From Leptospira kanakyensis (GTDB lineage Bacteria > Spirochaetota > Leptospiria > Leptospirales > Leptospiraceae), in assembly GCF_004769235.1 (NCBI RefSeq), contig NZ_RQFG01000016.1, positions 218,048 to 282,047 on the forward strand: a stretch of 64,000 bases of DNA, given 5' to 3'. Shown piece after piece: positions 1-8,392 of the stretch; within the stretch, counting starts at the first letter, position 1; each line of letters opens with the position of its first letter. The translations under genes and the position numbers were made by a program. Under the pieces are notes generated by a model, which was not told the DNA's origin, did not search any database, and saw nothing but the letters and a program-made list of their open reading frames with translations.

Positions 1-79
1 TATTTTGCCTAAAATCTGAATTCATTTTCCTTTCCCCCAGGAAATCTGAAAAGAAAATGCCTTAAAGGAGAAGACAATT

Positions 80-1159
80 ATGGAATGGGAATTACTAGGG
101 ATCATACTAGCAGGTGTCGGGGCTTTGTATCTTTGGGTCTTTCGCATCCCCTACTCATTTCCGCACCCTCTCGCCAATCCTGTTGGGAGGGAAAATCGAT
201 TCGATATTCTTCGTGGATTTGCAATGATTGGAATTGTAATCATCCACATTCATTCTTACTTCCAATTTTTTCATCCCGCGGACACATCAGTGATCCGAAC
301 CACTTTGTTTCTTTCCAATTTATCCAGATTCTCTGTCCCATTATTTATACTAACATCTGCTATCTTTTTACGGAAAAAAGAAGGATATTGGATTTCAAAA
401 TTTAAGAACCTTCTGGTTCCGTATACATTCGCTTCTGTTTTTGGATATTTGGTAAAATATAATCATTATACAGTTTTGGAGTTTTTACAATTTTACCTAT
501 TAGGAAAGGTATTCGCTCCCTTTTATTTTGTCCCACTCCTGATTCAGTTTTATATTTTCTTCTATATTTTTGAAAAAATCCTAATGAACTCTAAGTATTC
601 AAATTTATTACTTTTTGTCTCATTTTTTATCAATCTAAGTTCGAACTTAGGTTTTTTTGACTCTTTACTTCCAAAGGACTATCATTCTATATCTATTTTT
701 AATTACATTTTTTTCTTTCTGTTGGGAATCCGAATTGGCCTTTCAAAAGAAGAAAAAAATAAACCCACCGCGAATGTATTTGTACTTTTCGGAACTTTTA
801 GTTTAATTATTTTATTTTTCCTAACTTGTTTCAGTGGAGTCTACGTTATAGATTTTAAAAACCACCACTTAATTTATCCTATTTTTTTCTTTTTGGCTAT
901 TTGGGAAATCCTACCAAAGTTGAACCATAAAGTATCCAATTGGATTTGTTTTATTGGGACAAATAGCCTTTTTATTTTTCTTCTGCATCCTTTTGTGATT
1001 CATATGATGCATAGTTTTGACCCGTATTCCTTTGGTGGCCCATTTTTCGGTTACATTCTAACTTTGATTTTGAATGTAGGAATCCCTACTGCGATCGCAG
1101 TTATAGTCCAAAAGGGTAAGTCTTTATATCAATCACACCACTCTCTCGAACGGCAGTGA
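80..1159 (+). CDS. Acyltransferase family 3 membrane protein
   Basis: This is a 359-residue integral membrane protein. After an N-terminal membrane helix it carries the motif FDILRGFAMIGIVIIHIHS, the usual opening of acyltransferase-3 (OafA/YrhL type) proteins, followed by about nine more hydrophobic segments. Family members move acetyl or other acyl groups from the cytoplasm onto sugars of lipopolysaccharide, peptidoglycan or exopolysaccharide; the substrate here cannot be told. AAGGAG at 65-70 lies 9 nt before the ATG. The last 59 bases overlap the end of the convergent FMN reductase gene. Family assignment is firm, function is inferred. Confidence 0.85.
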   Translation: MEWELLGIILAGVGALYLWVFRIPYSFPHPLANPVGRENRFDILRGFAMIGIVIIHIHSYFQFFHPADTSVIRTTLFLSNLSRFSVPLFILTSAIFLRKKEGYWISKFKNLLVPYTFASVFGYLVKYNHYTVLEFLQFYLLGKVFAPFYFVPLLIQFYIFFYIFEKILMNSKYSNLLLFVSFFINLSSNLGFFDSLLPKDYHSISIFNYIFFFLLGIRIGLSKEEKNKPTANVFVLFGTFSLIILFFLTCFSGVYVIDFKNHHLIYPIFFFLAIWEILPKLNHKVSNWICFIGTNSLFIFLLHPFVIHMMHSFDPYSFGGPFFGYILTLILNVGIPTAIAVIVQKGKSLYQSHHSLERQ

Positions 1160-1703
1160 AAGCTTTTGCGTATTCAACTAAAACTTTCATTACATAACCA
1201 AGTCTAGCTCGAATATACTCGTCATCTTTCCCTTCTGGTGTTTCTGAATTTAATACGGATTCTACATGGCGAACAATCACATGATCTGGAAGGTAAACTA
1301 TCCTAGTATTTTTGTAACTAGACATACGGAGTTCTGCATTTGGGTAACTTCCACCCATTCCACTCGAAACAGTAACAATCACCCCTGGTTTGTGAGAAAT
1401 ATCTCCGCCGGATAAATAAAGAAAAAAGTTTTTTAATGCGGGACTTGCCATTCCTGCATACTCTGGGGAAAGAAAGATATAAGCGTCCGCGCTTGCAAAC
1501 CCCGCACTATACTCTATCCAAAACTTTTTGATTTCAGAATCTTTTTCCCACATTGCTGGCTCCCAAAGTGGAAGTGGGTTTCCACCCAAATCAAAAACTA
1601 AAACTTCGATCCCTTTTGTTTCTAATATTTTTGCTAAAAATTTTGCGACTTTCAACGATTGGGAATTTTTTCGGTGACTACCTGCGACTAAACATATTTT
1701 CAT
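1101..1703 (-). CDS. NADPH-dependent FMN reductase (flavodoxin fold)
   Basis: A 200-residue soluble protein. The N-terminal GSHRKNSQSLKVAKFL is the phosphate-binding loop of the NADPH-dependent FMN reductase / NAD(P)H:quinone reductase family, and SPEYAGMASPALKNFF is the second conserved flavin-contacting stretch of the family. It probably reduces flavins, quinones or azo compounds in the cytoplasm. Its ATG overlaps the stop of the upstream gene by 4 bp (ATGA), so it is the last gene of the parA-parB-DUF1569-like operon. The 3' end overlaps the convergent acyltransferase gene by 59 bp. Confidence 0.88.
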   Translation of the reverse strand: MKICLVAGSHRKNSQSLKVAKFLAKILETKGIEVLVFDLGGNPLPLWEPAMWEKDSEIKKFWIEYSAGFASADAYIFLSPEYAGMASPALKNFFLYLSGGDISHKPGVIVTVSSGMGGSYPNAELRMSSYKNTRIVYLPDHVIVRHVESVLNSETPEGKDDEYIRARLGYVMKVLVEYAKAFTAVRESGVIDIKTYPFGL

Positions 1704-2344
1704 TTAGGCCCTCCACCTTGATTTTTGTTTCCCTTATGGTGAGTTTTCTTTTTATTCTTCCACTTTCTGTTGTTGTGACCGCTTGGTTTTGTATCACGAT
1801 CGTCTTTTTTCTTTTGTGGATGGTGGTGATGTTTTTTATCCGTAAAAGCTTTTTCTTTTTTTTGTTCTCTTTCTTTTGCAAACCTTAACTTTTCATCACC
1901 ATACAATTGGATATATCCAAACAAAAACATCGAAAGTATTCCGTGGATTCTTTCCCATTGTTTTTTATCTAATTCACCAAATACTGAATGTTCGGCAAAA
2001 GGACCTGAATGTAACTTAAATGCCGTTAAGGAAGTTTTTAGCCGAAGAAGAGCGGAATCGGAATCTCCCAAATCCTTTGGAGGGAACCCAGGTATTTGAT
2101 TCGCTTTCGTATAACTGCCTTTGGATATAAGTTTCGCAAACTTGTATTTACCCAATAATTTATTGATTGTATTACGTTTATTCGTAGATCCAATTCTTTG
2201 TATCGATAACTCTATCGATTCTGCCAAAAAATCATAAACTTGGGTTAAACTAATGTCACCCTTTTGTTTTTTTTCACAAGCGATGATAATGGATAACTCT
2301 CTTTCGATATCTTCTATCGTTTTAAGTTTTAAATTTGATTTCAT
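1700..2344 (-). CDS. DUF1569-like (DinB-fold) protein with basic C-terminal tail
   Basis: 214 residues. The middle section, with the stretch HSVFGELDKKQWERIHGI near residues 120-137, resembles the C-terminal part of DUF1569 / DinB-like four-helix proteins; this is pattern recognition, not a search result. The last 45 residues or so are a low-complexity tail of Lys, His, Asn and Gly with a run of four His, which suggests nucleic-acid or metal contact. The gene follows parB by 7 bp and overlaps the FMN reductase by 4 bp, so it is translated with the partition genes. Function unknown. Confidence 0.6.
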   Translation of the reverse strand: MKSNLKLKTIEDIERELSIIIACEKKQKGDISLTQVYDFLAESIELSIQRIGSTNKRNTINKLLGKYKFAKLISKGSYTKANQIPGFPPKDLGDSDSALLRLKTSLTAFKLHSGPFAEHSVFGELDKKQWERIHGILSMFLFGYIQLYGDEKLRFAKEREQKKEKAFTDKKHHHHPQKKKDDRDTKPSGHNNRKWKNKKKTHHKGNKNQGGGPK

Positions 2345-2351
2345 TTTTCCT

Positions 2352-3062
2352 CTATTCGTTGATCCCGTATTTCTTTTTAAGTAAACCCAATTCTTTTAAA
2401 AAGTTATCTCTAACTTTTCCACTAAGTTTACCGAAATTAATACTAATACGGTTTGTTCCAGACCCAACTCGGGGTGAAATGGTTTCACCCCCCCTATTCT
2501 CTTTTCGTTTTAGTAATTCTTCAAGGTTCTTAACTGATAGTGGTTTCCCACTAATCATAAGCTCCATAACCGACTTTTGATCCAATCTTGCGATACTACT
2601 AAGTTGTTTTACATATCTTCCACTGTAACCCAACAATTCGGAGACTTCTTCAGCAGTTTTTCTTTTTTCTTTTCTAAGGAATTGAATCGCCTTACCCACT
2701 TCCCATGGATTTAAGTTTTTCCTTTTTTCGTTTTCCGCAAGTGACATCTCATAACAAACATCTTCATTTGCATCCGTTATGATTGCCGGGATTTCTTTCC
2801 AACCCAATTTGATTGCCGCTCGGTAACGACGTTCCCCTGCAACAATTAGAAATTTACCCTTATCTTTTCTAACAAGGATCGGTTCAATCAAACCTAACCT
2901 TTCCATTGAAGGCAATAAGTCTGTAGTATCCTCACGTCCAATTAAACGAGGTTGGGTAGGATTTGGGAAAATCTGACTGAGCTCTAAATGAGAAGGATTC
3001 TTTTTCTTTTCAGAGTATGCAGAGATTAAATCTAAGGCTTGGAATTCAGTTTTTTTGGACAT
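2352..3062 (-). CDS. parB: ParB-family partition protein, system 1
   Basis: About 236 residues from the ATG at 3062 (MSKKTEF); an upstream in-frame TTG at 3089 is possible but would lengthen the overlap with parA. The ParB/Srx domain carries GERRYRAAIKLG, a variant of the conserved arginine patch, then AENEKRKNLNPWE in place of the usual ENLQR stretch, then a helix-turn-helix (EEVSELLGYSGRYVKQLSSI). ParB binds centromere-like parS sites and activates ParA. It overlaps parA by 17 bp. A 21-bp inverted repeat lies inside this gene at 2471-2491; in Bacillus subtilis too a parS site lies inside the parB homologue. Confidence 0.88.
   Translation of the reverse strand: MSKKTEFQALDLISAYSEKKKNPSHLELSQIFPNPTQPRLIGREDTTDLLPSMERLGLIEPILVRKDKGKFLIVAGERRYRAAIKLGWKEIPAIITDANEDVCYEMSLAENEKRKNLNPWEVGKAIQFLRKEKRKTAEEVSELLGYSGRYVKQLSSIARLDQKSVMELMISGKPLSVKNLEELLKRKENRGGETISPRVGSGTNRISINFGKLSGKVRDNFLKELGLLKKKYGINE
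2471..2491. repeat. Candidate parS-like palindrome inside parB (system 1)
   Basis: Perfect inverted repeat with 9-bp arms GGGGTGAAA and TTTCACCCC around TGG. The same arms, with centre TCA, recur upstream of parA at 4030-4050, and I saw no other complete copy in the window. Two copies of an 18-base specific pattern bracketing a parAB pair are unlikely by chance. The likely binder is the ParB encoded here. Inference from position and symmetry. Confidence 0.7.
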
Positions 3063-3972
3063 CGATTTTGTTTTTAACCTCGGAAGCAAGATCTCTAAAA
3101 TTCTTCATAGTTGTTAGATCAATTTTGGCAAGGAAGGACATCTTTGCTTGCGCTTGTGGGATAGCCTCACGCCTTTGGATGACAGTTTCGAAAACTGGAA
3201 AATATCTTTTTACCCCTTCCGCCAAACCAGCAAGTGCCTTTTGTCCTTCGTATTGATTCAATACAGCTCCGAGAAGTTTCAATCGTTGGTTTGCTTTTTT
3301 CTGAATTTTTTGGAAGGTCTCATATAAATCTCTGATCCCTTGTAAACTAAATGCTCTTGTTTGGATAGGTACTAAAATGTAGTCAGCACAAATCAGTGCA
3401 TTCTCCAAAATTAGACCGAGAGATGGAGGACAATCGATAATTATATATTCATACCTAGAACGAAGGGGAAGAATTGCTTCATTTAATAGTTCAAAATCAT
3501 CTCTTTCATATGGCGTCGTGAGATTCGCAAGTTCCAAAGTCGACGGAAGTAAATCAAAATTTTCAGCAATGGTTCTAACTGCCGGTGTTATGTCCTTGGA
3601 TTTTTTCCCACGATAACCTAAATAATCCATCACTGAAGGAACATCTTCTTTCAAGAACAGTTGGGTTGCATTTGCTTGGGGATCCCAATCGATTAACAAT
3701 ACTTTATGATTTTCGGAGAGGGCCTCAGCAAGGTATAGACTGATTGTTGTTTTCCCCTCCCCTCCCTTTTGGTTTGATACCGCAATCACATGACTATCTA
3801 ACCCATCATCTTCAGTTGGCTCAAAATATTTCACCAAAACAGACTGTTTAAACTCACCCGTCTTCCAACCTGGAATCTTCAGACTAGTAGCCTTCGCAGA
3901 GAACTCACCCGTTTTCAAACCAACGAATTTAGCAGCTTCTTCTTCAGTTAGTGTAGTTTCTGTTTTGCCCAT
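3046..3972 (-). CDS. parA: ParA-family partition ATPase, system 1
   Basis: 308 residues. The deviant Walker A motif is NQKGGEGKTTISLYLAEAL near residue 68, the A' motif is LLIDWDPQANAT, and the B region is YIIIDCPPSLGLIL, so this is a standard ParA/Soj ATPase that positions DNA over the nucleoid. About 65 residues precede the Walker A motif; they contain two similar short segments (VGLKTGEFS, PGWKTGEFK) and may be a DNA-binding module, as in plasmid type Ia ParA proteins that repress their own promoter. A palindrome lies upstream at 4030-4050, consistent with autoregulation. First gene of a four-gene leftward operon. Confidence 0.9.
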   Translation of the reverse strand: MGKTETTLTEEEAAKFVGLKTGEFSAKATSLKIPGWKTGEFKQSVLVKYFEPTEDDGLDSHVIAVSNQKGGEGKTTISLYLAEALSENHKVLLIDWDPQANATQLFLKEDVPSVMDYLGYRGKKSKDITPAVRTIAENFDLLPSTLELANLTTPYERDDFELLNEAILPLRSRYEYIIIDCPPSLGLILENALICADYILVPIQTRAFSLQGIRDLYETFQKIQKKANQRLKLLGAVLNQYEGQKALAGLAEGVKRYFPVFETVIQRREAIPQAQAKMSFLAKIDLTTMKNFRDLASEVKNKIDVQKN

Positions 3973-4013
3973 AACTTTCCCAAATGGTGCGCAAATCCGC
4001 CCAGACTGTCAAT

Positions 4014-4026
4014 TTAATTATGTCTC
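4014..4026. promoter_or_regulatory. TTAATTATGTC box upstream of parA1
   Basis: TTAATTATGTCTC, identical over 13 bases to 28522-28534 in the antisense-RNA promoter of the rep region and close to 28667-28680 at the rep promoter. Read leftward it gives CATAAT, a good -10 element for parA1. A 13-base match alone is expected by chance many times in 64 kb; the weight comes from all three copies lying at promoters of replication or partition genes. Confidence 0.4.
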
Positions 4027-4029
4027 CTA

Positions 4030-4050
4030 GGGGTGAAATCATTTCACCCC
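4030..4050. repeat. Candidate parS/operator palindrome upstream of parA (system 1)
   Basis: Perfect inverted repeat with 10-bp arms (GGGGTGAAAT and ATTTCACCCC) around a single C. It lies about 57 bp upstream of the parA1 start and just upstream of the CATAAT -10 candidate, where a bound protein would cover the -35 region. The same 9-bp arms recur in parB at 2471-2491. It could be a centromere, an operator or both. The rest of the 3973-4155 gap holds no gene. Confidence 0.72.
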
Positions 4051-4155
4051 GAAACAAGACGGAGTTTGAAGAAATATACCAAGAAACATCACTTCACCTT
4101 TCCTTCATTTTAATTTAGGAATTTACAACTTAGAGGTAAAGTAGAACCTACGCTG

Positions 4156-5211
4156 GTGCCCAAAATATCTAAGATTCCATTTTTATTTTTAATTCTAAGC
4201 CTAAACGCAGCCTCCGCAGAAGTAATCTGGGGACCAACGTTAGAAAGATCAGGTGGTGAGTACATTTTTGAGACTGGAAATAAGTATCCAAATCTATCAG
4301 GAATTCGAGGCGGATCCAGAATTTCTTTTCCGAGAACTTTTTCGTTATTTGGAATCCAAGGAATTTACACGAAAGATAAAATTGAAATTAGCGGAGCACT
4401 AAAAACTACAGGTTGGTACCAAAAATCGGGGGAAGCTCGTGATGAAGATTTTTTTCTCGGATCAGTATCTACTGAGAACACAACCAATATTGCAACACGT
4501 GAATGGAGTTACCGTGACTCAGCTACTATCTATTCCGGTAGTCGTAATTTTGCTGATGGTAAAGGGAAATCGACTGTCTTTGAAAACCGAGCCGAACTCT
4601 ATGGAAGATACTATTTCCAGACAGGAAACCCTAACTATTGGATAGATGGTTCTGGTTTTTTCCTTTCCGTCGGAGCCAGATATTCTTACTTTAAATACAT
4701 TTTCTATGACGTAAATCAATACATCGAATCTACTCCAGTGTTCTACGGTCCTATTGGAATGGGACTTACCTTTTCAAATGACTTGTGGGAGTTTTTTGGA
4801 GGTGGCGGATACAGATATTCCTCCGGTAATTTTTATGCGGATTTTAGTTTTATGCCATCTTTCGGAAGGATTAAAACCAGAGACTTTCATGTGCAAAGAT
4901 CCATTAACTTTTTTTCGGAAAACTATGGATTGGGTTGGGCATCAAAAGCAGAAGTTGGTTACAAAATGGGACCAAGTTGGCTTAGTTATATCAGAATTAA
5001 TCACAGAAGGTTTTTTTCCGAAGGAAGATTCACTTCCCAAGGTGGATTGACAAGGGATGACTTAACTTCTAATTTAGTGAGTGGATTCAAATCACATATC
5101 AACATCAAAGATTATTCCATCGAAATAGGAGCTCTAAATAAATTGGATTGGTCCCCTGGCTCCAACAGGTCAGAAAATTCTGAAAAAGTAGTACCTAATA
5201 CAGAGGAATAA
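4156..5211 (+). CDS. Omptin-like outer-membrane aspartyl protease
   Basis: 351 residues from a GTG start, with a signal peptide ending near residues 20-21 (NAASA). The mature part alternates aromatic and polar residues as in a beta-barrel. I compare it to the omptins (OmpT, Pla; MEROPS A26), whose active site is an Asp-x-Asp pair plus an Asp-x-His pair on extracellular loops. Here ARDEDFF gives D96 and D98, and KTRDFHVQR gives D243 and H245, with the expected spacing and a YRYSSGNFYADFSF strand just before the second pair, as in OmpT. Predicted to cut surface or host polypeptides. Not in an obvious operon: 16 bp separate it from the next gene. The homology is by eye. Confidence 0.6.
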   Translation: MPKISKIPFLFLILSLNAASAEVIWGPTLERSGGEYIFETGNKYPNLSGIRGGSRISFPRTFSLFGIQGIYTKDKIEISGALKTTGWYQKSGEARDEDFFLGSVSTENTTNIATREWSYRDSATIYSGSRNFADGKGKSTVFENRAELYGRYYFQTGNPNYWIDGSGFFLSVGARYSYFKYIFYDVNQYIESTPVFYGPIGMGLTFSNDLWEFFGGGGYRYSSGNFYADFSFMPSFGRIKTRDFHVQRSINFFSENYGLGWASKAEVGYKMGPSWLSYIRINHRRFFSEGRFTSQGGLTRDDLTSNLVSGFKSHINIKDYSIEIGALNKLDWSPGSNRSENSEKVVPNTEE

Positions 5212-5227
5212 AACTATCTAATACATA

Positions 5228-5902
5228 ATGGTAGAATTTGAAATAGAAAGGAGAACTACGAAAGGAAGGAACATTTCTCTTGTAGTTTACCAAAATGGGA
5301 AAGTAGTTTTAAAACACCCAGCGAGAGTTCCCAAAAAACAATTAGATGATTTTTTAGCTGAAAAAAAGGATTGGATTCTTTCAAAACTGAAGGGACTTCC
5401 AAAGGATATACCCCAAAAATTAAAGTTCCAAACCGGAGAAAAAACCCATATATTCGGAGAACTAAAAACTATTTACGTAACTCCGAATCAAAAATTTGAT
5501 TTGGTAAGTGATACCTTTCAGATTCCCAAAACAAAAAGTGAAAAAGCCAGCATCCGAAAAGGAAAACTCATCTTAAAAGAAGTTCTTTTAGAAAAAATAA
5601 TACCTTTAATCGAATCTACATCCATCGCCTTAAATACAAAAGTTACAAAGTTATCGATCAAACCAATGCGTTCTTTATGGGGAAGTTGTAATTCCAAAAA
5701 TCAAATATCTTTGAACTTAAGTTTAGTCCATTGCCCAGAAACAATCATTGAATATATTGTCCTACATGAAATTGCACATACCATTGAACACAATCATTCA
5801 CTTAGGTTCTGGAAAATTGTTGAATCACAAAATCCCAACTACAAATTAGCAGAGAAGTGGCTAAAAGAAGTCGGGAAAAAATATATCTATTACCTTAATT
5901 AA
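5228..5902 (+). CDS. YgjP-type metallopeptidase (DUF45)
   Basis: 224 residues. The C-terminal half carries SLWGSCNSKNQISLNLSLV and the zinc-binding LHEIAHTIEHNHSLRFW (HExxH plus a third His), the signature of YgjP/SprT-like metallopeptidases. The N-terminal half is the beta-rich region usual for DUF45 proteins. Substrate unknown; some members lie beside restriction systems, but none is present here. The stop codon is followed directly by the ATG of the phosphatase gene, so the two are translationally coupled. Confidence 0.87.
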   Translation: MVEFEIERRTTKGRNISLVVYQNGKVVLKHPARVPKKQLDDFLAEKKDWILSKLKGLPKDIPQKLKFQTGEKTHIFGELKTIYVTPNQKFDLVSDTFQIPKTKSEKASIRKGKLILKEVLLEKIIPLIESTSIALNTKVTKLSIKPMRSLWGSCNSKNQISLNLSLVHCPETIIEYIVLHEIAHTIEHNHSLRFWKIVESQNPNYKLAEKWLKEVGKKYIYYLN

Positions 5903-6376
5903 ATGAAAGAAAAAACAAAAGTTCTATTTATCTGCCTAGGAAACATTTGCCGTTCACCCGCTGCGGAGGGCGCATTTGAAAATCTAGTAAAACAAAGGAA
6001 CATAGAGAAATCATTTGAAATCGACTCTTGTGGGACTTCAGGATATCATGATGGTGATTTACCCGACCCGAGAACTAGAAAGGCAGCAGAAAAAAGAGGA
6101 ATCTATTTAACCCATAAATCCAGGAAACTTACTACAAACGATCTAAAGTATTTTGACTATTTATTAGTTATGGATGAGAACAATTTCAAAGATGTAATCA
6201 GTCTAACAAGAGAAACAAAAATTCAGGAAAAAATATTTCTCTTTGGCCAATTTAGGAGCGATAAAGGAGAACCAATTGTCCCAGATCCGTATTACAAAAC
6301 CGAAGTGGCATTTGATAAGGTTCAGGATCTAGTTGAGGATTGTTCCCGTGGTTTTCTAAATTTTTTAGGAGTGTAA
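5903..6376 (+). CDS. Low-molecular-weight protein-tyrosine phosphatase
   Basis: 157 residues. The P-loop FICLGNICRSPAAEG gives C11 as nucleophile and R17 as phosphate ligand (C-x5-R), and VPDPYY gives D128 as general acid, so all catalytic residues are present. Such phosphatases act on phosphotyrosine in proteins or, in some branches, on phosphoarginine or arsenate; the DPYY form fits the tyrosine phosphatase branch. It starts immediately after the metallopeptidase stop codon and is followed after 5 bp by the NDH-2 gene. Confidence 0.93.
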   Translation: MKEKTKVLFICLGNICRSPAAEGAFENLVKQRNIEKSFEIDSCGTSGYHDGDLPDPRTRKAAEKRGIYLTHKSRKLTTNDLKYFDYLLVMDENNFKDVISLTRETKIQEKIFLFGQFRSDKGEPIVPDPYYKTEVAFDKVQDLVEDCSRGFLNFLGV

Positions 6377-6381
6377 GTCAA

Positions 6382-7653
6382 ATGACCCAAATAAAGAAAA
6401 AAGTATTAGTTGTAGGAGCCGGTTTCGGTGGATTACAAGTAATCAAAACTCTGGCAAACCATAAGTCCTTTGACATTACAGTTGTTGACAAAAAAAATCA
6501 CCACCTTTTCCAACCGCTCTTATACCAAGTAGCAACTGCAGTGTTGTCACCAGCGGACATTGCGATTCCCTCAAGATCCATCACAACCAAATACAAAAAC
6601 GTAAAAATTTTACTAGGAGATGTCACTGAAATCGATTTCAAGAATCGACAGGTAAAGTTTCAAAATAATTCAGAAACTTATGATTACCTAGTTCTCGCAA
6701 CAGGAGCACGTACTAGTTTTTTTGGGAATCACTCTTGGAAAGAAAAAACCTTAGGTTTAAAAAATCTAAAGGATGCACTAGCAATCAGGAGGAGGATCCT
6801 TCTTTCCTTCGAACAAGCAGAACTAATCGGTAACTACGAAAAAGCAAAAAGTTTTATGCACTATGTAATCATTGGAGGAGGGCCTACAGGGGTTGAACTC
6901 GCAGGCTCAATTGCTGAACTTTCACATAACATCATCAGAAAGGATTTCCGAAATATTGATTCTGGAATGACAAAAGTGACTCTTATCGAAGCTGGGCCAA
7001 GATTACTCACGGCATTTAGCGAGAAATCAAGTGCATTTACCAAAGAAAAATTAGAGAGTAGGGGCGTTGAAGTTTTGACAAACTCTCCCGTTTTAGATAT
7101 TACCGACTCCGGTGTCGTATTAAAGGACAGAACCATAGAATCAAAAACAGTAATATGGGCTGCTGGAGTGGAAGGATCCGAATTAGCAAAAAATATTCCG
7201 ATTAACAAAGATAAGGCGAACAGAATTATAGTAGATGAATTTTGCCGAACAATTGAATATCCGGAAGTATTTGTGATAGGCGATGCGGCCAACTATAGCA
7301 AAGGTCTCAGTAGGCCATTGCCAGGGGTCTCTCCCGTGGCGATGCAACAAGGCAGGTATGTTGCTAAAATCATTGATTCCATCGAAAAGAAAAAACCACT
7401 CTCACCGTTCCACTATTTTGATAAAGGGAATATGGCAACCATTGGGAGAACTGACGCTGTTGCAGAATTTGGGAAATTTAGATTAAAAGGAATTTTGGGA
7501 TGGCTCGGATGGCTATTTGTACATCTTGTGTATCAAGTTGGATTTAAAAATAAAGTAAGTACCCTACTCAGTTGGGTATGGAGTTATTTGACTTTCCGAG
7601 CAGGGTCTAGGCTTATCCAAGAAGAGATGGATGAACTTTCAGTTCGATCTTAG
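6382..7653 (+). CDS. ndh: Type II NADH dehydrogenase (NDH-2)
   Basis: 423 residues from the ATG at 6382; longer in-frame starts would overlap the phosphatase. VVGAGFGGLQVI near the N terminus binds FAD and VIIGGGPTGVELAGSIAEL near residue 165 binds NADH. VIGDAAN near the middle is the third FAD motif. The C-terminal 50 residues, with GWLGWLFVHLVYQVGFKNK and an amphipathic tail, match the membrane-association region of the family. It passes electrons from NADH to quinone without pumping protons. The last 15 bp overlap a convergent gene. Confidence 0.95.
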   Translation: MTQIKKKVLVVGAGFGGLQVIKTLANHKSFDITVVDKKNHHLFQPLLYQVATAVLSPADIAIPSRSITTKYKNVKILLGDVTEIDFKNRQVKFQNNSETYDYLVLATGARTSFFGNHSWKEKTLGLKNLKDALAIRRRILLSFEQAELIGNYEKAKSFMHYVIIGGGPTGVELAGSIAELSHNIIRKDFRNIDSGMTKVTLIEAGPRLLTAFSEKSSAFTKEKLESRGVEVLTNSPVLDITDSGVVLKDRTIESKTVIWAAGVEGSELAKNIPINKDKANRIIVDEFCRTIEYPEVFVIGDAANYSKGLSRPLPGVSPVAMQQGRYVAKIIDSIEKKKPLSPFHYFDKGNMATIGRTDAVAEFGKFRLKGILGWLGWLFVHLVYQVGFKNKVSTLLSWVWSYLTFRAGSRLIQEEMDELSVRS

Positions 7654-7893
7654 GTTGTAACGATTTTTCTCTGACTCCGAAATGCATTTTTTATAAGACA
7701 ATTCGGTATTTGTGATCCAAACTGTAGAGTTAAGTTCGGTGTTACCATTTGTTGTATGTCTTTCTAAGATTGGTAACATAAAAATATAACTATTGTTTCT
7801 TGTTTTTTCACATTCTTCTCGAATTTGACCCTCACGAGAAAATTCTGAACAATGAATCAAAAACAAAACTAAAATTAAAAAAATACGAATCAT
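7639..7893 (-). CDS. Small putative lipoprotein
   Basis: 84 residues. A short hydrophobic leader ends in LFLIHC, a permissive spirochaetal lipobox, with Cys at residue 15. The rest is polar with two further Cys and no family I recognise. Its ATG overlaps the stop of the upstream gene by 4 bp, so the two form a leftward pair. Its end overlaps ndh by 15 bp. Confidence 0.55.
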   Translation of the reverse strand: MIRIFLILVLFLIHCSEFSREGQIREECEKTRNNSYIFMLPILERHTTNGNTELNSTVWITNTELSYKKCISESEKNRYNLRSN

Positions 7894-8318
7894 TTGGATT
7901 GTTCTAAAAGAGTTTTTAATTTTAAAAGTTCTGAATAGTTTTCTTTCGAAAGAGAACTTTGATTTGTATCTAAAAACTGTATATCTTCTTCCGCTTTAAG
8001 CAGTTGAGATTGTTTATATTCAGGTTTATGAGTCACCTTTAAAACCACTTCACCTTTATAGCCTGTATCGCCGTTTGCTTCCAAAATCGTGGACTTAACT
8101 CGTTTCAAATACACAGGAAGTAGATTTTGTATCGGAACATCTTTCCCATATTCAGTAATTCCGAAGGTAAGTAAGGTAATTTTTTTTCTATGAATTTCTG
8201 TTGAATCCGCTTTTTTTTCACAGTCTTCTAAACTTGCACATATAACCTTTGGTTTAGAATCCGAGAAAAGTGGAATTCCTTGGAGAATCAGCAATACAAT
8301 CAAAAGAAAATGTTTCAT
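7890..8318 (-). CDS. Small exported protein, function unknown
   Basis: About 142 residues from the ATG at 8318; an in-frame TTG at 8342 would add eight residues. MKHFLLIVLLILQGIPLFS is a signal peptide. The mature protein has two Cys near its N terminus and a charged helical C-terminal third. No family recognised. It is coupled to the small lipoprotein downstream, and the pair sits alone between ndh and the hydrolase gene. Confidence 0.6.
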   Translation of the reverse strand: MKHFLLIVLLILQGIPLFSDSKPKVICASLEDCEKKADSTEIHRKKITLLTFGITEYGKDVPIQNLLPVYLKRVKSTILEANGDTGYKGEVVLKVTHKPEYKQSQLLKAEEDIQFLDTNQSSLSKENYSELLKLKTLLEQSK

Positions 8319-8392
8319 GGAGAAATTACATAAAAAATACAAAAAAGAATCAAGCCTAAATCCAAAAGATAAATGTTTACAATGAGGAGGAA

